Assembly: GCA_022614965.1 (NCBI GenBank)
Contig: JAKEHO010000067.1
Coordinates: forward strand, 1 to 64,000
Direction of reading: 5' to 3'
Source of the DNA: Gammaproteobacteria bacterium
GTDB taxonomy: Bacteria; Pseudomonadota; Gammaproteobacteria; JAKEHO01
DNA length: 64,000 nt
In this document: one piece after another, positions 23,965 to 35,100 of the stretch
How the letters are laid out: every line of letters begins with the position of its first letter
How positions within the stretch are numbered: the stretch's first letter is position 1
Made by a program: the position numbers and the translations under genes
The notes under the pieces: model-generated
The model's database searches: none
What the model was told of the DNA's origin: nothing
What the model saw: only the letters and a program-made list of their open reading frames with translations

Positions 23965-24744
23965 TTACTTAAAGAGCGCATTTGTTTGAAATAGATTTTG
24001 TACCTTTTGCAAATCCTCTGCGGTTTCGACATGATGCCCAGGTTGCTCACTTGCTTCCTCCACATAAATTCGCCCGCCATGGAACAGCATCCGGAGTTGT
24101 TCCAAAGACTCGGTTCGCTCAAGGATACATGGAGCCAATGTAGAGAACCGCTTAAGATAACCGGCGCGATATGCATAGATTCCAATGTGACGATAAAAAG
24201 TTGTGTCCAAGGGTAGCCCGAGCGATCGCGCATTGGCATCAAAGTCCGTACGTGCCCACGGGATGGGTGCCCTGCTGAAATACAAGGCATAACCATGATT
24301 GTCGAGGACTACCTTCACCGTATTCGGATCGAACAACACCGCTTTGTCTTCGATGCGAGCACATAAGGTCGCACTTTGCGCATCAGGATGCGCCTCCAGT
24401 GCGCCTGCAACCTGATCTATCAGCTGTGGGGACATCTGCGGCTCATCCCCCTGGAGATTTACAATAATCGTGTCGTCGCACTCAGCGCAACTTAGCACAA
24501 CCTCGGCAATCCGTTCAGTGCCCGTTTCGTGCGCGGGGGAGGTCATGTGCACAACGGCACCGAAGGCCTCTGCAACCTCGCGGATCCGCCAGTCATCCGT
24601 CGCAATGCTTATCTCTTCCGCACCTGAGGCGAGCGCTCGCTCGTACACATGCTGGATCAGAGGCTTCCCCGCTATTTCACGCAATGGCTTGCCTGGAAGA
24701 CGTGAGGAGGCATAGCGCGCCGGAATAATGACTTTAAAACCCAA
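23965..24744 (-). CDS. kdsB: 3-deoxy-manno-octulosonate cytidylyltransferase
   Basis: FKVIIPARYASSRLPGKPLREIAGKPLIQHVYERA; NLQGDEPQ. Confidence 0.97.
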   Translation of the reverse strand: MGFKVIIPARYASSRLPGKPLREIAGKPLIQHVYERALASGAEEISIATDDWRIREVAEAFGAVVHMTSPAHETGTERIAEVVLSCAECDDTIIVNLQGDEPQMSPQLIDQVAGALEAHPDAQSATLCARIEDKAVLFDPNTVKVVLDNHGYALYFSRAPIPWARTDFDANARSLGLPLDTTFYRHIGIYAYRAGYLKRFSTLAPCILERTESLEQLRMLFHGGRIYVEEASEQPGHHVETAEDLQKVQNLFQTNALFK

Positions 24745-24840
24745 TCATAGCTCCCTAGCTGTCAGGGACTCGCTGATCCGTATGCTCATCTACGATCCCC
24801 CTGCTTACGCCCTTGGCAAGTCAAACCGGTGGGGCATCGA

Positions 24841-25887
24841 TTATCCATTTTTAACCCGCTTCAGCAAGGATAATAACCGGTATCCAAAAACGTCCGGTAG
24901 CTTAGCCTCGATCGCCATGTACCAATGTTCTGGGCCAGCAAACCGTTTACATTTCACGGCATCCTTCTCTGTCATGACTACCGGAAGCCCATCGTCAAAG
25001 CATATATCGTCCTTCGCGTATACGTGGTGGTCGGGAAAGACATGTTTAATGAGCCGTAGACCTTTACTGCGCAGCATTGAAAAAAATCTCGCCGGGTGAC
25101 CGATTGCGGCAATTGCATGCACGCTCTGTGCTCGAAAACTATCAATGGGGCGCTCTATCCTGTCATCCTTGATGGATCGAAACGGCTGGGCCACATATTG
25201 CATAGCAAATTCGCCCCGATCCGCTAACCCGTTCGTCACCAGCAGGTCAACCGACTTCAGCCTGGTGAGTGGCTCCCGCAATGGGCCGGCAGGTAAACAC
25301 CGCCGATTACCGTGGCGACGGATCCCGTCTATGACCGCGATCTCAATGTCCCGGCCTAGTGTGAGATGCTGGAGGCCATCGTCACTTACAATGATGTTGC
25401 TTCCGGAATATTTGATGAGGGCCTCTGCCGCGGCATAACGATCCGGCCCGACCGCCACGGGACACCGGGTCTGGCGCGCCAGTACAAGGGCCTCATCACC
25501 TACTACCGCGGGATCACTATCGGGCCTGACTTGCTGCGGCCAGTGCCTGGCCGCCCCACCGTAACCCCGGGCTACAATACCAGGCTTATAATTATGTTCT
25601 TTAAGAAAATTTGCTATCCATATGACCAAAGGGGTTTTTCCTGTTCCTCCTACTGTGATATTTCCGACCACGACAACTGGCACCGGCAGTGGGTGCGTCG
25701 TCATGAGCCCCATCACATAGGCTTGGCGTCTGAGCGCCACCCCGAGGCGATATATCCAGGCAAGCGGCGCTAAGGCCAAACCGAGCGGATGCTTGCCATA
25801 CCAGATCTCTTCGAGGCGTTCTGCCAAGGACACCGCAGCGTGAAACCTAAACCTCTGCGGGCCAATTGATGTCCCACCCTCTACCAA
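24841..25887 (-). CDS. lpxK: Tetraacyldisaccharide 4'-kinase
   Basis: VVVGNITVGGTGKTPLVIWIANFL, RGYGG, DDGLQH motifs. Confidence 0.95.
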   Translation of the reverse strand: MVEGGTSIGPQRFRFHAAVSLAERLEEIWYGKHPLGLALAPLAWIYRLGVALRRQAYVMGLMTTHPLPVPVVVVGNITVGGTGKTPLVIWIANFLKEHNYKPGIVARGYGGAARHWPQQVRPDSDPAVVGDEALVLARQTRCPVAVGPDRYAAAEALIKYSGSNIIVSDDGLQHLTLGRDIEIAVIDGIRRHGNRRCLPAGPLREPLTRLKSVDLLVTNGLADRGEFAMQYVAQPFRSIKDDRIERPIDSFRAQSVHAIAAIGHPARFFSMLRSKGLRLIKHVFPDHHVYAKDDICFDDGLPVVMTEKDAVKCKRFAGPEHWYMAIEAKLPDVFGYRLLSLLKRVKNG

Positions 25888-25916
25888 GGGTACACACGGG
25901 CAGGGGCATATTCCGA

Positions 25917-26345
25917 CTAGCGAGATTCATCGGGCTCGACTATCTGGGTCATAAAGCTCAGCCGTCTCAGACCAAGCTGTCTGGCTGCATCCATCACCCT
26001 GATTACCGTCTGATGTGGTGTTTGGGCATCGGCACTGATAATCACAGGGGCATCCACCAGATCACCAAGTGCGGCATATATCGCCTCTTTGATTGTCGAT
26101 AATTGTGCATTCAACAAAAGCTCGTCATTGACGTAAATATGCGATTCAGCATCAACATTTACATTGATGGCATCTGGTTTTGCCTCGCGCAATTCCTTGC
26201 TCGCTTCAGGCAAGGTGATATTAATCTCGGACTTCCTTGAGAACGTAGTCGTCATCACGAAAAAAATGAGTAGCACGAGCAATATATCAATCAAGTTAAT
26301 TATATTAATTTCAACATCATCTTTTCGTCGTGATTGGAATTTCAT
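25917..26345 (-). CDS. exbD: Biopolymer transport protein ExbD/TolR family
   Basis: 142 aa, single TM; INIINLIDILLVLLIFFVMTTTF. Confidence 0.92.
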   Translation of the reverse strand: MKFQSRRKDDVEINIINLIDILLVLLIFFVMTTTFSRKSEINITLPEASKELREAKPDAINVNVDAESHIYVNDELLLNAQLSTIKEAIYAALGDLVDAPVIISADAQTPHQTVIRVMDAARQLGLRRLSFMTQIVEPDESR

Positions 26346-26365
26346 TTCAGTAAAGGACCCTGCTG

Positions 26366-27040
26366 TTAATTTGACATATCTTGTTCGCGCTGACCTTGGA
26401 TGATCTCCACTAATTTAATTGCTTCCTGCTCCATGGTAATAACCAGTTCATCGACGCGGCTATGGAAATAACGATGGAAAAACATCGCCGGGATGGCGAT
26501 GGAAAGACCTGCTACTGTCGCGATAAGGGCCTTTGCGATACCACCGGCCATAAAATTGGGATCGCCGACGCCATGTACGGTGATGGCCGAGAAAATGTCA
26601 ATTATGCCGAGGACAGTGCCCAAAAGACCAAGCAGCGGTGATATGACAGCGATGGTCCCAAGTATGTCCAGGAAACGCTCCAAATCATGAGTGACATGCC
26701 GGCCAACCTCTTCAATACTTTCCTTCATCACTTCCCGCTCATGCTCGCGGTTGACGAGTCCTGCAGCGAGTATGCGCCCCAGTGGCGAGGACCTGCGCAG
26801 CTCGTGGATGCGCTTTGCATCCAGATGGCCAACTTTCTCCCACTGCCAAATCTGTGCTACCAGATTTTCTGGCACGATATGCCTTTCCCGCAATGTCCAA
26901 AAACGTTCAGCAACAATTGCGAGCGCGAGTACAGAGCACAACATGAGTGGCCACATCAGCCAACCGCCCGCCTGCATGATTTCTAACACGTCACGCCCGC
27001 CTTCTGATGGGCCCCTAATTTGTCGGGCCAAATGTACCAA
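26366..27040 (-). CDS. exbB: MotA/TolQ/ExbB proton channel family protein
   Basis: LGTIAVISPLLGLLGTVLGIIDIFSAI; adjacent to exbD. Confidence 0.92.
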   Translation of the reverse strand: MVHLARQIRGPSEGGRDVLEIMQAGGWLMWPLMLCSVLALAIVAERFWTLRERHIVPENLVAQIWQWEKVGHLDAKRIHELRRSSPLGRILAAGLVNREHEREVMKESIEEVGRHVTHDLERFLDILGTIAVISPLLGLLGTVLGIIDIFSAITVHGVGDPNFMAGGIAKALIATVAGLSIAIPAMFFHRYFHSRVDELVITMEQEAIKLVEIIQGQREQDMSN

Positions 27041-27134
27041 ACCCTTACCAAGGCGAGAAGAAGACCCCGTGAGTATCGCGCCCGGCGTGGCGTTCGTAAT
27101 CGCGTTTTCGGTGCCATCAATTCACTCCCTGGGC

Positions 27135-29423
27135 TTAATAACGCGTGTGCCAGAAACGGCGCTCTGCCTCGCGATAGGTCTCGGGGATCGAGACGCGCTC
27201 GTTGAGCTTGAAACGAATGGCGCCGTCGCGCGCTGTATCCAACATGCGTACGTCTCTCTGTCGGTAGCGCTCAATTATATCCGCTTTTGGGAAACGGAAT
27301 CGATTGCGGTAACCGACCGGAAATAGCACATAATCCGGGCTGACCGTATCGATAAACTGCGGGCTAGAAGAGGTCTTACTGCCATGGTGTGGCGCGATTA
27401 AGATATTCGTTTCCGCGATTTCAGGATGGGATTTTAGGAGCCGTCGCTCGGCACGCGCTTGGATATCCCCACTCAAGAGCACTGTCCCGCCCGAAGTCGA
27501 TATCTTCAGCACACAAGAGCGGTTATTGGCGGATCGCTGGCTCCGATCAGGCGGATGGATGATCGCGAAGTCCACCCCATTCCAGCGCCAAGACTGGCCA
27601 TCCACACAATAGGTGATATGTTTATGCTTTAAGCGATTCGGAACACTCGTTAATATGAGTCCAACGGGGATCTGTTCTAGCAGGCTTTTCGCGCCACCAA
27701 TATGGTCATTGTCGCCGTGGCTCACCACAAGTATGTCAAGCTCGTTGATACCATAATAACGAAGATAAGGAACAACGACAGCGCTGCCAGCATTAAATCG
27801 CGCGCTGAACCGCGCTCCGGTGTCGTACACCAACACGTGATCGCGCGTGCGTGCGACAGCCGCAAGGCCCTGCCCTACGTCCAGCAGCGTAAACCACAGT
27901 TCGCCCTCCGCTGGTCGACCTCGCCCGGAAAAGATCAAAGGCAATAACCAGACAAGACCGACCCAGCGCGCGGGGACACCCTTTGGCAAGAGCAAGATCG
28001 CAACACCCATTACACTTGCAGATAACGCCCAAGGCAGTGGCGCTGACTGATGCCACGTGGCGAAATCCACCTTTGAAAGCCAGTGAAGGTACGGCCAGAG
28101 CCAGCCAAGTGTGTACCCGGACGATATCAGTAGGGCCGTACCGAGCGCATTAAAGGGAACTATCGTCAGCGTACCAACAAGCACAATTGGCACGACAATG
28201 AAACTGACCCAAGGCACGGCGACGAGATTCGCCAGCATACCCATCAGCGGATACTGCTGAAACCAGACGATTAATAGCGGTAATAGGCCGACAGCGACGA
28301 GCCACTGCACCCGCCCCCAGCGCCACCAAATACCCTGAGCATGCGTCCGGCCACTCATGCCATAGATGATCACCGCAACAGCCACAAATGAAAGCCAGAA
28401 GCCAACCGACAGCACGGCAAACGGGTCGATGATCAGAACCGCCAAGAGTGCCAGAATCAACAGGTCAAGCGGTGCGACCCGACGATGCGCAAGCACCCCT
28501 GCCATCACCACAGCCACCATGACCAATGAACGTTGCGTCGGGATGGAGAGGCCCGCCAAGGCGGAATATACCAATGCAGCCAAAAGTCCTGCGATTGCAC
28601 CAAAACGGGGCGCTGCCATGTATTGGACTGTGACGCCGAACAGGGACCACAGCCAACTCGCAAGGAAAAACACGAGACCAGCAACGAGTCCCACATGTAA
28701 GCCCGAGATCGAGATGAGGTGACTGGTGCCGGTACGATTAAGCACCTGCCACTGCGACGGCAAGATCTCGTCTTGTACCCCGATCGCCAGTGCCCCGATC
28801 ATGCTCGTCTCGGGCGCATCGCCCATGGCGGCCTTGATCGCTTGCCAGAGTCGATGGCGGACACGTTCCAGCGAGACCGCAGGCGGTGTGTTGAGACGCT
28901 GGTTCGCGGGGTTGTTGACGACATACCCTGTCGCGCGAATGTTCTCTCGAAAGAGCCAACCCTCGTAGTCGAAGCCACCGGGATTCATGAAGCCGTAGGG
29001 CCTCTTCATGCGGACAGCCAGTTGCCAATGTTCTCCCGGACTGAGCAGAGCTGATCTGTCGTCCCAGTTCAATCGCACCCGCCCTGGCGGCGTCCAACTC
29101 TGCCCATCGAAGGCAAGGCCTTCAACGTCGAATTCAAAACGCACAGCACCGCCTCTTTGCACAGGCAGCGAGGCCACGGTCCCTGTAACCACCACGGTCT
29201 GGCCTTCAATTGCCTTCAAAAGCGCAGAGGACAGGATCAAATCAGCCCGAAAGAGTGCCCATAAAAAGCCGCAAAGGAAAAAGGCGGACAGTCTGAGCCT
29301 TGGTGTAAAGAGGACGAGACCCACGCCTACCGGCATTAAGTAGATAAGGTGGCTATCTGGCAGGGATGTCAGGTGAATACAGGCCAGAATGCCCAGAAGA
29401 AACGCGAGCGTGCCTAGGCGCAT
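27135..29423 (-). CDS. comEC: DNA internalization competence protein ComEC/Rec2
   Basis: 762 aa; ISGLHVGLVAGL competence domain; C-terminal metallo-beta-lactamase motif SHGDNDHIGG. Confidence 0.94.
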   Translation of the reverse strand: MRLGTLAFLLGILACIHLTSLPDSHLIYLMPVGVGLVLFTPRLRLSAFFLCGFLWALFRADLILSSALLKAIEGQTVVVTGTVASLPVQRGGAVRFEFDVEGLAFDGQSWTPPGRVRLNWDDRSALLSPGEHWQLAVRMKRPYGFMNPGGFDYEGWLFRENIRATGYVVNNPANQRLNTPPAVSLERVRHRLWQAIKAAMGDAPETSMIGALAIGVQDEILPSQWQVLNRTGTSHLISISGLHVGLVAGLVFFLASWLWSLFGVTVQYMAAPRFGAIAGLLAALVYSALAGLSIPTQRSLVMVAVVMAGVLAHRRVAPLDLLILALLAVLIIDPFAVLSVGFWLSFVAVAVIIYGMSGRTHAQGIWWRWGRVQWLVAVGLLPLLIVWFQQYPLMGMLANLVAVPWVSFIVVPIVLVGTLTIVPFNALGTALLISSGYTLGWLWPYLHWLSKVDFATWHQSAPLPWALSASVMGVAILLLPKGVPARWVGLVWLLPLIFSGRGRPAEGELWFTLLDVGQGLAAVARTRDHVLVYDTGARFSARFNAGSAVVVPYLRYYGINELDILVVSHGDNDHIGGAKSLLEQIPVGLILTSVPNRLKHKHITYCVDGQSWRWNGVDFAIIHPPDRSQRSANNRSCVLKISTSGGTVLLSGDIQARAERRLLKSHPEIAETNILIAPHHGSKTSSSPQFIDTVSPDYVLFPVGYRNRFRFPKADIIERYRQRDVRMLDTARDGAIRFKLNERVSIPETYREAERRFWHTRY

Positions 29424-29938
29424 TGGTTCATTTTACATGCCGAGGGAGCGCACGGAATTTTGCATCAAGCAAGAGGCGAACCGGATGACTGACTAAGATT
29501 GCCGATGGGTTGGCCCGAATGTGGCTCTATACTGCATGATACTGCATGAGAGGATCAGGATTGAAATCACTATCAGGATGCTTCTTATGCCTTGCACGGG
29601 ATGCTCTATGTTGAGGAATGCATGATTGCGCTGAGCGTGCCTTCCCCTGAATCGAGCGCATTGATACCTGGAATACGCAAGTCCTCCCAGTTGGTTTGTT
29701 AGCGTGTCACGCAAGCGTCTGCCAGCCGTTTATCATACTAGCTTCTTGCTTGTAATACTTTTCTGCATAATTCATTAACAAATTGCTTTCAAATGTAGTC
29801 TCTAACGGCAGATCCCATGGGCCCTGGGACAAAGGAGTGGACGGACCTCTATCTTCCTCCCCATCTTGCTCTAGCGGCAAAATTCCACGGCCTTCGGTTA
29901 TAATAGCCGGCCTTTTGTGGGCGCCGATACCGCCAGAG

Positions 29939-30463
29939 ATGAGCATTAAAGAAATCGTAAAGCGCTACCTGCCAGAAAGACACACGCTACGAAACCATCA
30001 ACAACTTCGGATATTTGGCGAACGCCTTCACGATCCCAACCTCTGGCACTTCACTCGCCGATCTGCAGCGGGAGGCATTGCCGCGGGGCTTTTTGTCTCA
30101 TTCGTCCCTGTCCCATTCCAGATGATACTGGCAGCCGCGGTGGCACTCGTTCTCCGCGTCAACCTGCCTCTGGCCGTCGTCTTCACGTGGGTCACCAATC
30201 CTATAACCGTACCGCCCTTGTTCTACCTCGCATACCGAACCGGTAGCGCGATGGTGAATATACCGACGCGTAACGTCGAATATCACTTCTCGCTTGATTG
30301 GTTTCTCAACACCTTGGCGGATATTTGGGAACCGTTTCTTTTGGGGTGCCTCGTCTTAGGGACCTTAAGTGCCGTAGGCGGCTATTGGGCCACGCGGTTC
30401 TTATGGCGTCTTTTTGTCACTCGCAACTGGGCGAGTCGACGTAAATCCATGAAAAAAAGCTAG
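29939..30463 (+). CDS. DUF2062 domain membrane protein
   Basis: RRSAAGGIAAGLFVSFVPVPFQMILAAAVALVLRVNLPLAVVFTWVTNPIT. Confidence 0.88.
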   Translation: MSIKEIVKRYLPERHTLRNHQQLRIFGERLHDPNLWHFTRRSAAGGIAAGLFVSFVPVPFQMILAAAVALVLRVNLPLAVVFTWVTNPITVPPLFYLAYRTGSAMVNIPTRNVEYHFSLDWFLNTLADIWEPFLLGCLVLGTLSAVGGYWATRFLWRLFVTRNWASRRKSMKKS

Positions 30464-30464
30464 G

Positions 30465-31148
30465 TTACGTCGACTCGAGATGTCCATCGGTCAATTGGAG
30501 CACGCGGTCCATGCGCGCTGCAAGGCGCATATTATGGGTGACTACGACAAGACTTGATCGATAGAGATTGTTGAGTTCCAGCATCAGGTCGAAGACCCGA
30601 TCTGCGGTGTGCTCATCCAAGTTTCCCGTCGGCTCATCCGCCAATATGCACTGAGGCGTCGTCACTATGGCGCGGGCAATCGCAGCTCGCTGCCGCTCGC
30701 CTCCGGACAACTCCCCCGGCTTATGATGCAGGCGATCGCCGAGCCCGACTCTATCCAGTACCTGAGACGCCGCTTGTTTAGCCGTTCGGGGCTCACTGCC
30801 AGCGATCAATAGCGGCATGCACACGTTTTCCAACGCCGAAAATTCAGGCAACAAATGGTGAAACTGGTAAAGAAAACCCAACGCTCGATTTCGAAGCTTG
30901 CCGCGCGCAACCTCATTCAACGAGGTCATGAGACTGCCATCAACCCTGACTTCTCCCCTCGTCGGCACGTCAAGGCCCCCGAGAAGATGAAGGAGAGTAC
31001 TCTTGCCAGATCCAGAGGCGCCAACGATGGCCACACGATCGCCAGCGGTAACAGTCAGGTCGACGCCGCGTAGCACATTAACGATGATGCGTCCTTGAAC
31101 AAAGGACTTGTGCAGATCTTGACAGGATACCACCGGCGGTTCATTCAT
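30465..31148 (-). CDS. lolD: Lipoprotein-releasing ABC transporter ATP-binding protein
   Basis: Walker [34 protein letters not shown]; start MNEPPVVSC overlapping the end of lolC. Confidence 0.95.
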   Translation of the reverse strand: MNEPPVVSCQDLHKSFVQGRIIVNVLRGVDLTVTAGDRVAIVGASGSGKSTLLHLLGGLDVPTRGEVRVDGSLMTSLNEVARGKLRNRALGFLYQFHHLLPEFSALENVCMPLLIAGSEPRTAKQAASQVLDRVGLGDRLHHKPGELSGGERQRAAIARAIVTTPQCILADEPTGNLDEHTADRVFDLMLELNNLYRSSLVVVTHNMRLAARMDRVLQLTDGHLEST

Positions 31149-32388
31149 AGCGCAAGGCTTCGGCCGGCTGAGTACGTGCTGCCCGCCATGCAGGATAGAT
31201 CGTCGCAAGCAAACTCAGCAAGAAAGCCACGATACTGATTCGGATCACGTCGATCCAATGCATGTCCGATGGTACCTCGCTGATGTAATAAACGTCTGGC
31301 GATAGAAACTTCACGTTGAATAAATGCTCAATATTAGGCACGATGGTCTCCACATTGTTCGCCAACCACACACCGGCCAAAACGCCGAGAATCGTCCCAA
31401 CAAGGCCGATTATGGCGCCCTGAACGATGAAGATCCCCATGATGCTTCGAGGCGTAGCACCGAGTGTCATTAAAACGGCGATGTCTGCCTGTTTGTCCGT
31501 CACGACCATGACCAAGGTTGACACGATATTAAACGCTGCAACTGCAACGATAAGCGCCAAGATGATGAACATCACTGTTTTTTCAGTTTGTAGTGCGCGA
31601 AAAAAGTTGGCATGTTGCTGCGTCCAGTCAATTACCCAAAAGTTTCCCGGGAGTTTAGCCACAGCATCTCGAACGATCGCGGGCGCAGAATAGATATCAT
31701 CGGTCATGACAAGAAGTCCTGTCACGCCATGTTCGACGCGAAATAGCCGCGCTGCATCATCGATATGTATCAACGCAAGCGAACTGTCGTACTCGTGCAT
31801 ACCGATCTCAAAGATTCCAACGACTGTAAATCGCCGCAGGCGTGGCAGGATACCCGCTGGTGTAACGGTGGCTTCTGGTGCTACGACAGTAACCTTGTCG
31901 CCGACCTTCACATCCAAGGCATCGGCCAAGCTGCGGCCGAGAATGATTCCATACTCACCCGGTTTCAACGCCGAAAGTTTCCCTGACATCATCCGGTCCG
32001 CCACGATGGAAACATTGGGTTCGTCACTGGGTGATATACCTCTAACCACAACCCCGTTTACGCGTTGCCCGTGAACGAGCATCGCCTCGCCCCGGATGAA
32101 TGGTGCAACGCCATGCACTCTTGGCTGCGCCAGAATCCCTTCCGCAACCTGGGGCCAATTTTGCAGTGCCCTACCCTGCTCAACCACCATCGCGTGCGAC
32201 GCCATACCGAGGATGCGCTCCCGTAGCTCCTTTTCGAAGCCGTTCATAACCGACAGGACAGTAATCAGCGCCAGGACGCCGAGAGCTACTCCCAGCATGG
32301 AGATCAAGGAAATAAAAGAGATGAAATGATTACGGCGTTTTGCGCGCGTATAACGGAGCCCAATAAATATTTCAAAGGGTTTAAACAT
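31141..32388 (-). CDS. lolC: Lipoprotein-releasing ABC transporter permease LolC/LolE
   Basis: [61 protein letters not shown]. Confidence 0.94.
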   Translation of the reverse strand: MFKPFEIFIGLRYTRAKRRNHFISFISLISMLGVALGVLALITVLSVMNGFEKELRERILGMASHAMVVEQGRALQNWPQVAEGILAQPRVHGVAPFIRGEAMLVHGQRVNGVVVRGISPSDEPNVSIVADRMMSGKLSALKPGEYGIILGRSLADALDVKVGDKVTVVAPEATVTPAGILPRLRRFTVVGIFEIGMHEYDSSLALIHIDDAARLFRVEHGVTGLLVMTDDIYSAPAIVRDAVAKLPGNFWVIDWTQQHANFFRALQTEKTVMFIILALIVAVAAFNIVSTLVMVVTDKQADIAVLMTLGATPRSIMGIFIVQGAIIGLVGTILGVLAGVWLANNVETIVPNIEHLFNVKFLSPDVYYISEVPSDMHWIDVIRISIVAFLLSLLATIYPAWRAARTQPAEALRYE

Positions 32389-32558
32389 TCCGCGGCATTA
32401 TATCCTAAATACGACGTTTGCCTGTGCAGATCGTTGAATCTGTCAAATCCCAGTGAGATACAGTTAAAAAAGTGAAACAGTCCCACGCCGAGGGGTAGAA
32501 ATCAGGGTACAAATGAGATAATGGGAACACACTGACTCGAGCAAGCAGAGATCTAAGT

Positions 32559-33230
32559 TTGAAACTTCTCGCCATCGATACATCGACTGATGCATGCTCC
32601 GCTGCACTTTACATTGACGGCGATATCAAGGAACTATGGGAGCTTGCCCCTCGTCGCCACGCAGAGCTGATCCTGTCAATGATCGATCGTCTGTGCCAGG
32701 ATGCGGGGGTGGGTGTTAGAAGCCTGGACGGCCTTGCGTTTGGAAGGGGGCCGGGCGCCTTTACCGGCTTGCGTATCGGCGCGGGTGTCATTCAAGGGAT
32801 CGCCTTCGGTACCAACTTGCCGGTGGTGCCGGTCTCATCACTCGCCGCCCTCGCTCAGGGGGCGATGCGCGAGGCGAACCGAGAAAATGTACTCTCGGCA
32901 CTTGATGCCCGCCTTGGCGAGGTCTATTGGGGCGCGTACGCATGCCGCGGGAATGGCATCATGCGAGGCGTCCTCGCCGAATGCGCGTGCCTACCCAGCG
33001 AGGTCCCCCTACCAGGGCACGGACGCTGGTTCGGTGTCGGCAACGGCTGGCAAGTCTATGGCGAGCCCCTGCGGTTGCGCGTTGGCGCGTTGATCTCGGG
33101 GGTTGACCCTGGGCGCACCCCACGGGCACATGACGTCGCCTTGTTAGGCGTCGATGCCCTTTCGCGTGGCGAGGGCGTGAGTGCGGAAGAGGCCTTGCCC
33201 GTCTATCTACGGGATCAGGTTGTTCGATAA
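32559..33230 (+). CDS. tsaB: tRNA threonylcarbamoyladenosine biosynthesis protein TsaB (TTG start)
   Basis: KLLAIDTSTDACSAALY, GRGPGAFTGLRIGAGVIQGIAF. Confidence 0.95.
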   Translation: MKLLAIDTSTDACSAALYIDGDIKELWELAPRRHAELILSMIDRLCQDAGVGVRSLDGLAFGRGPGAFTGLRIGAGVIQGIAFGTNLPVVPVSSLAALAQGAMREANRENVLSALDARLGEVYWGAYACRGNGIMRGVLAECACLPSEVPLPGHGRWFGVGNGWQVYGEPLRLRVGALISGVDPGRTPRAHDVALLGVDALSRGEGVSAEEALPVYLRDQVVR

Positions 33231-33343
33231 TTCCTGCTGCCCAGCCCGCTATTAAATCAATACATAAAATAAATCATGGAACTTATTGATCAACATGGAT
33301 GAATATCAAAAACTTCCATGGGCATAGGGCGATCCCTGCACTC

Positions 33344-34165
33344 TTAGGCCCTAGGCGTTGACCCCCCTGCGGAGGCGCCCTCCGGGCCGAGGCGCAGGAT
33401 ACCGGTCTCAATCGTGCCGTCCTTCTTCAGTACCAGCCAGCGGTATCCTGCCGGGGCAGTATCCGCCCTATACTCGTCCGAGCGAGGCCTAAACTGAACA
33501 CAGGTCGAGGGCGATCCAAAGAGATGGACACCGTTGCGCTCTGCGGCAAATTCCTGGTGAATATGGCCCCAGACCACGGCCTTCACCTGTGCATGGCGGT
33601 CGAGAACGGCAAAAAACTCATCGGGGTTATCGAGCGCTATCGCGTCCATCCAGCGACTGCCAATCATGACCGGCGGGTGGTGCAGGCAGATCAGAGCATA
33701 GAGATCTGGCTCTGCCCACAAGGCCTTATCCAGACGCTGCAGCTCGCTAGCCGGCAGATGGCCGCCGTCAGCGTTTCGAAGCACCGTGTTGAGAAAGACA
33801 AACTGCCATCGACCGCGGCGAGCACTGCCTGTGAGGTGAACCCCGGGGGATGGCAGGGCCTCGCCCATTACAGTGGGATCGTCGTGATTACCAGGAATAC
33901 AATAGACAGGTACCGCCAGCCCATTAAAGAGGCTTCGAAGTCGGGTATACGCGCCTACCAGCGGTTCATGGGCCAAATCGCCAGTGGCGAGGACAAGATC
34001 GGGAGGCCAATGGTTCTCACAAGCGAGGTCGATCACGCGCTGCAGTGACACTTCTGTATCGACGCCATCAAAGGTTCTCGAGGGCTCTGCAAACAGGTGA
34101 GTGTCCGTCAATTGAACGATCTTGATGGCGTCAGCCGCATACTGCGCGAATGCGGAATCCTTCAT
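33344..34165 (-). CDS. cpdA: 3',5'-cyclic-AMP phosphodiesterase-like metallophosphoesterase
   Basis: IVQLTDTHLFA, ATGDLAHE, GNHDDP, CLHHPP, WGHIHQEF motifs. Confidence 0.9.
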   Translation of the reverse strand: MKDSAFAQYAADAIKIVQLTDTHLFAEPSRTFDGVDTEVSLQRVIDLACENHWPPDLVLATGDLAHEPLVGAYTRLRSLFNGLAVPVYCIPGNHDDPTVMGEALPSPGVHLTGSARRGRWQFVFLNTVLRNADGGHLPASELQRLDKALWAEPDLYALICLHHPPVMIGSRWMDAIALDNPDEFFAVLDRHAQVKAVVWGHIHQEFAAERNGVHLFGSPSTCVQFRPRSDEYRADTAPAGYRWLVLKKDGTIETGILRLGPEGASAGGSTPRA

Positions 34166-34256
34166 ACGATCGCAAGACCTGCTGGCAACGTCTGAGGGTC
34201 ATCTCTTTCCATTACAAGCACGCTTATCTAAGCTGACATGATCCCAAAGAAAATAC

Positions 34257-34958
34257 ATGCTAATAGATTATGCTAATCAAGGCGAAAATCTCACCATGGC
34301 AAGAAAGAGCATCACATTAACCGACACCCTTCATGAGTACCTTATCTCTGTGTCGCTGCGCGAGTCTGACGTTCTTAAGAAGCTGCGTCAGGAAACCGCT
34401 AAATATCCCATGGCGGAGATGCAGATTGCCCCAGAACAAGGGCAATTTATGAGCATCTTGATACAAATCATGGGCGCGACCAAGGCGCTCGAGGTTGGCG
34501 TATTTACCGGTTATAGCTCAATTTGCATCGCCCTTGCGCTGCCTGCAGAGGGCCGGCTCATCGCTTGCGATATTAACGAGGAATGGACTGCAGTGGCACA
34601 GCGATATTGGCGGCAGGCCGGCGTCGCCGAGAAGATTGAACTGGTTTTGGCTCCGGGGCTGAACACGATGGACAGACTACTGGAGAGCGGTGAAGGATCC
34701 ACCTTTGACTTCATTTTTATCGACGCCGAAAAAGCAAACTACCTCGGCTATTACGAGCGATCGTTAAAGCTGCTTCGCAGAGGCGGCCTTTTGCTGGTGG
34801 ACAACGTGCTATGGTCAGGAAGGGTTGCCGATCCAAGCGAGCAGGACCTCGACACAGTGGCGATTCGTATCTTCAACGAACAACTTCATCAGGATGACCG
34901 CATCGCGATTTCCATGTTGCCCGTAGCAGACGGCCTTACCCTGGCAGTGAAGCGGTGA
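34257..34958 (+). CDS. O-methyltransferase (class I SAM-dependent, CCoAOMT-like)
   Basis: ALEVGVFTGYSSICIALALP; FIFIDAEKANYLGYYE; LLVDNVLWSGRVADP. Confidence 0.92.
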   Translation: MLIDYANQGENLTMARKSITLTDTLHEYLISVSLRESDVLKKLRQETAKYPMAEMQIAPEQGQFMSILIQIMGATKALEVGVFTGYSSICIALALPAEGRLIACDINEEWTAVAQRYWRQAGVAEKIELVLAPGLNTMDRLLESGEGSTFDFIFIDAEKANYLGYYERSLKLLRRGGLLLVDNVLWSGRVADPSEQDLDTVAIRIFNEQLHQDDRIAISMLPVADGLTLAVKR

Positions 34959-35100
34959 TGATTCCTTTGTAACGCCAGTACGAGAAGCCTTGACAGAACA
35001 ATGATAAGCGTACAGGGCTGATGGGGCACCCGACGCTTTTTGGTAGAATTGAATCCATCAAGCACCATCACATTTTATTTCAACCGTATGACGCTCCGCG

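Noticed and set aside
26691-27326. 211-aa plus-strand ORF across exbB and the comEC 3' end
   Set aside because: Antisense to exbB/comEC; Ser/Arg-rich shadow ORF.
29529-29550. Short tandem repeat ATACTGCATG x2
   Set aside because: Only two copies in intergenic DNA; not a CRISPR or a meaningful repeat array.
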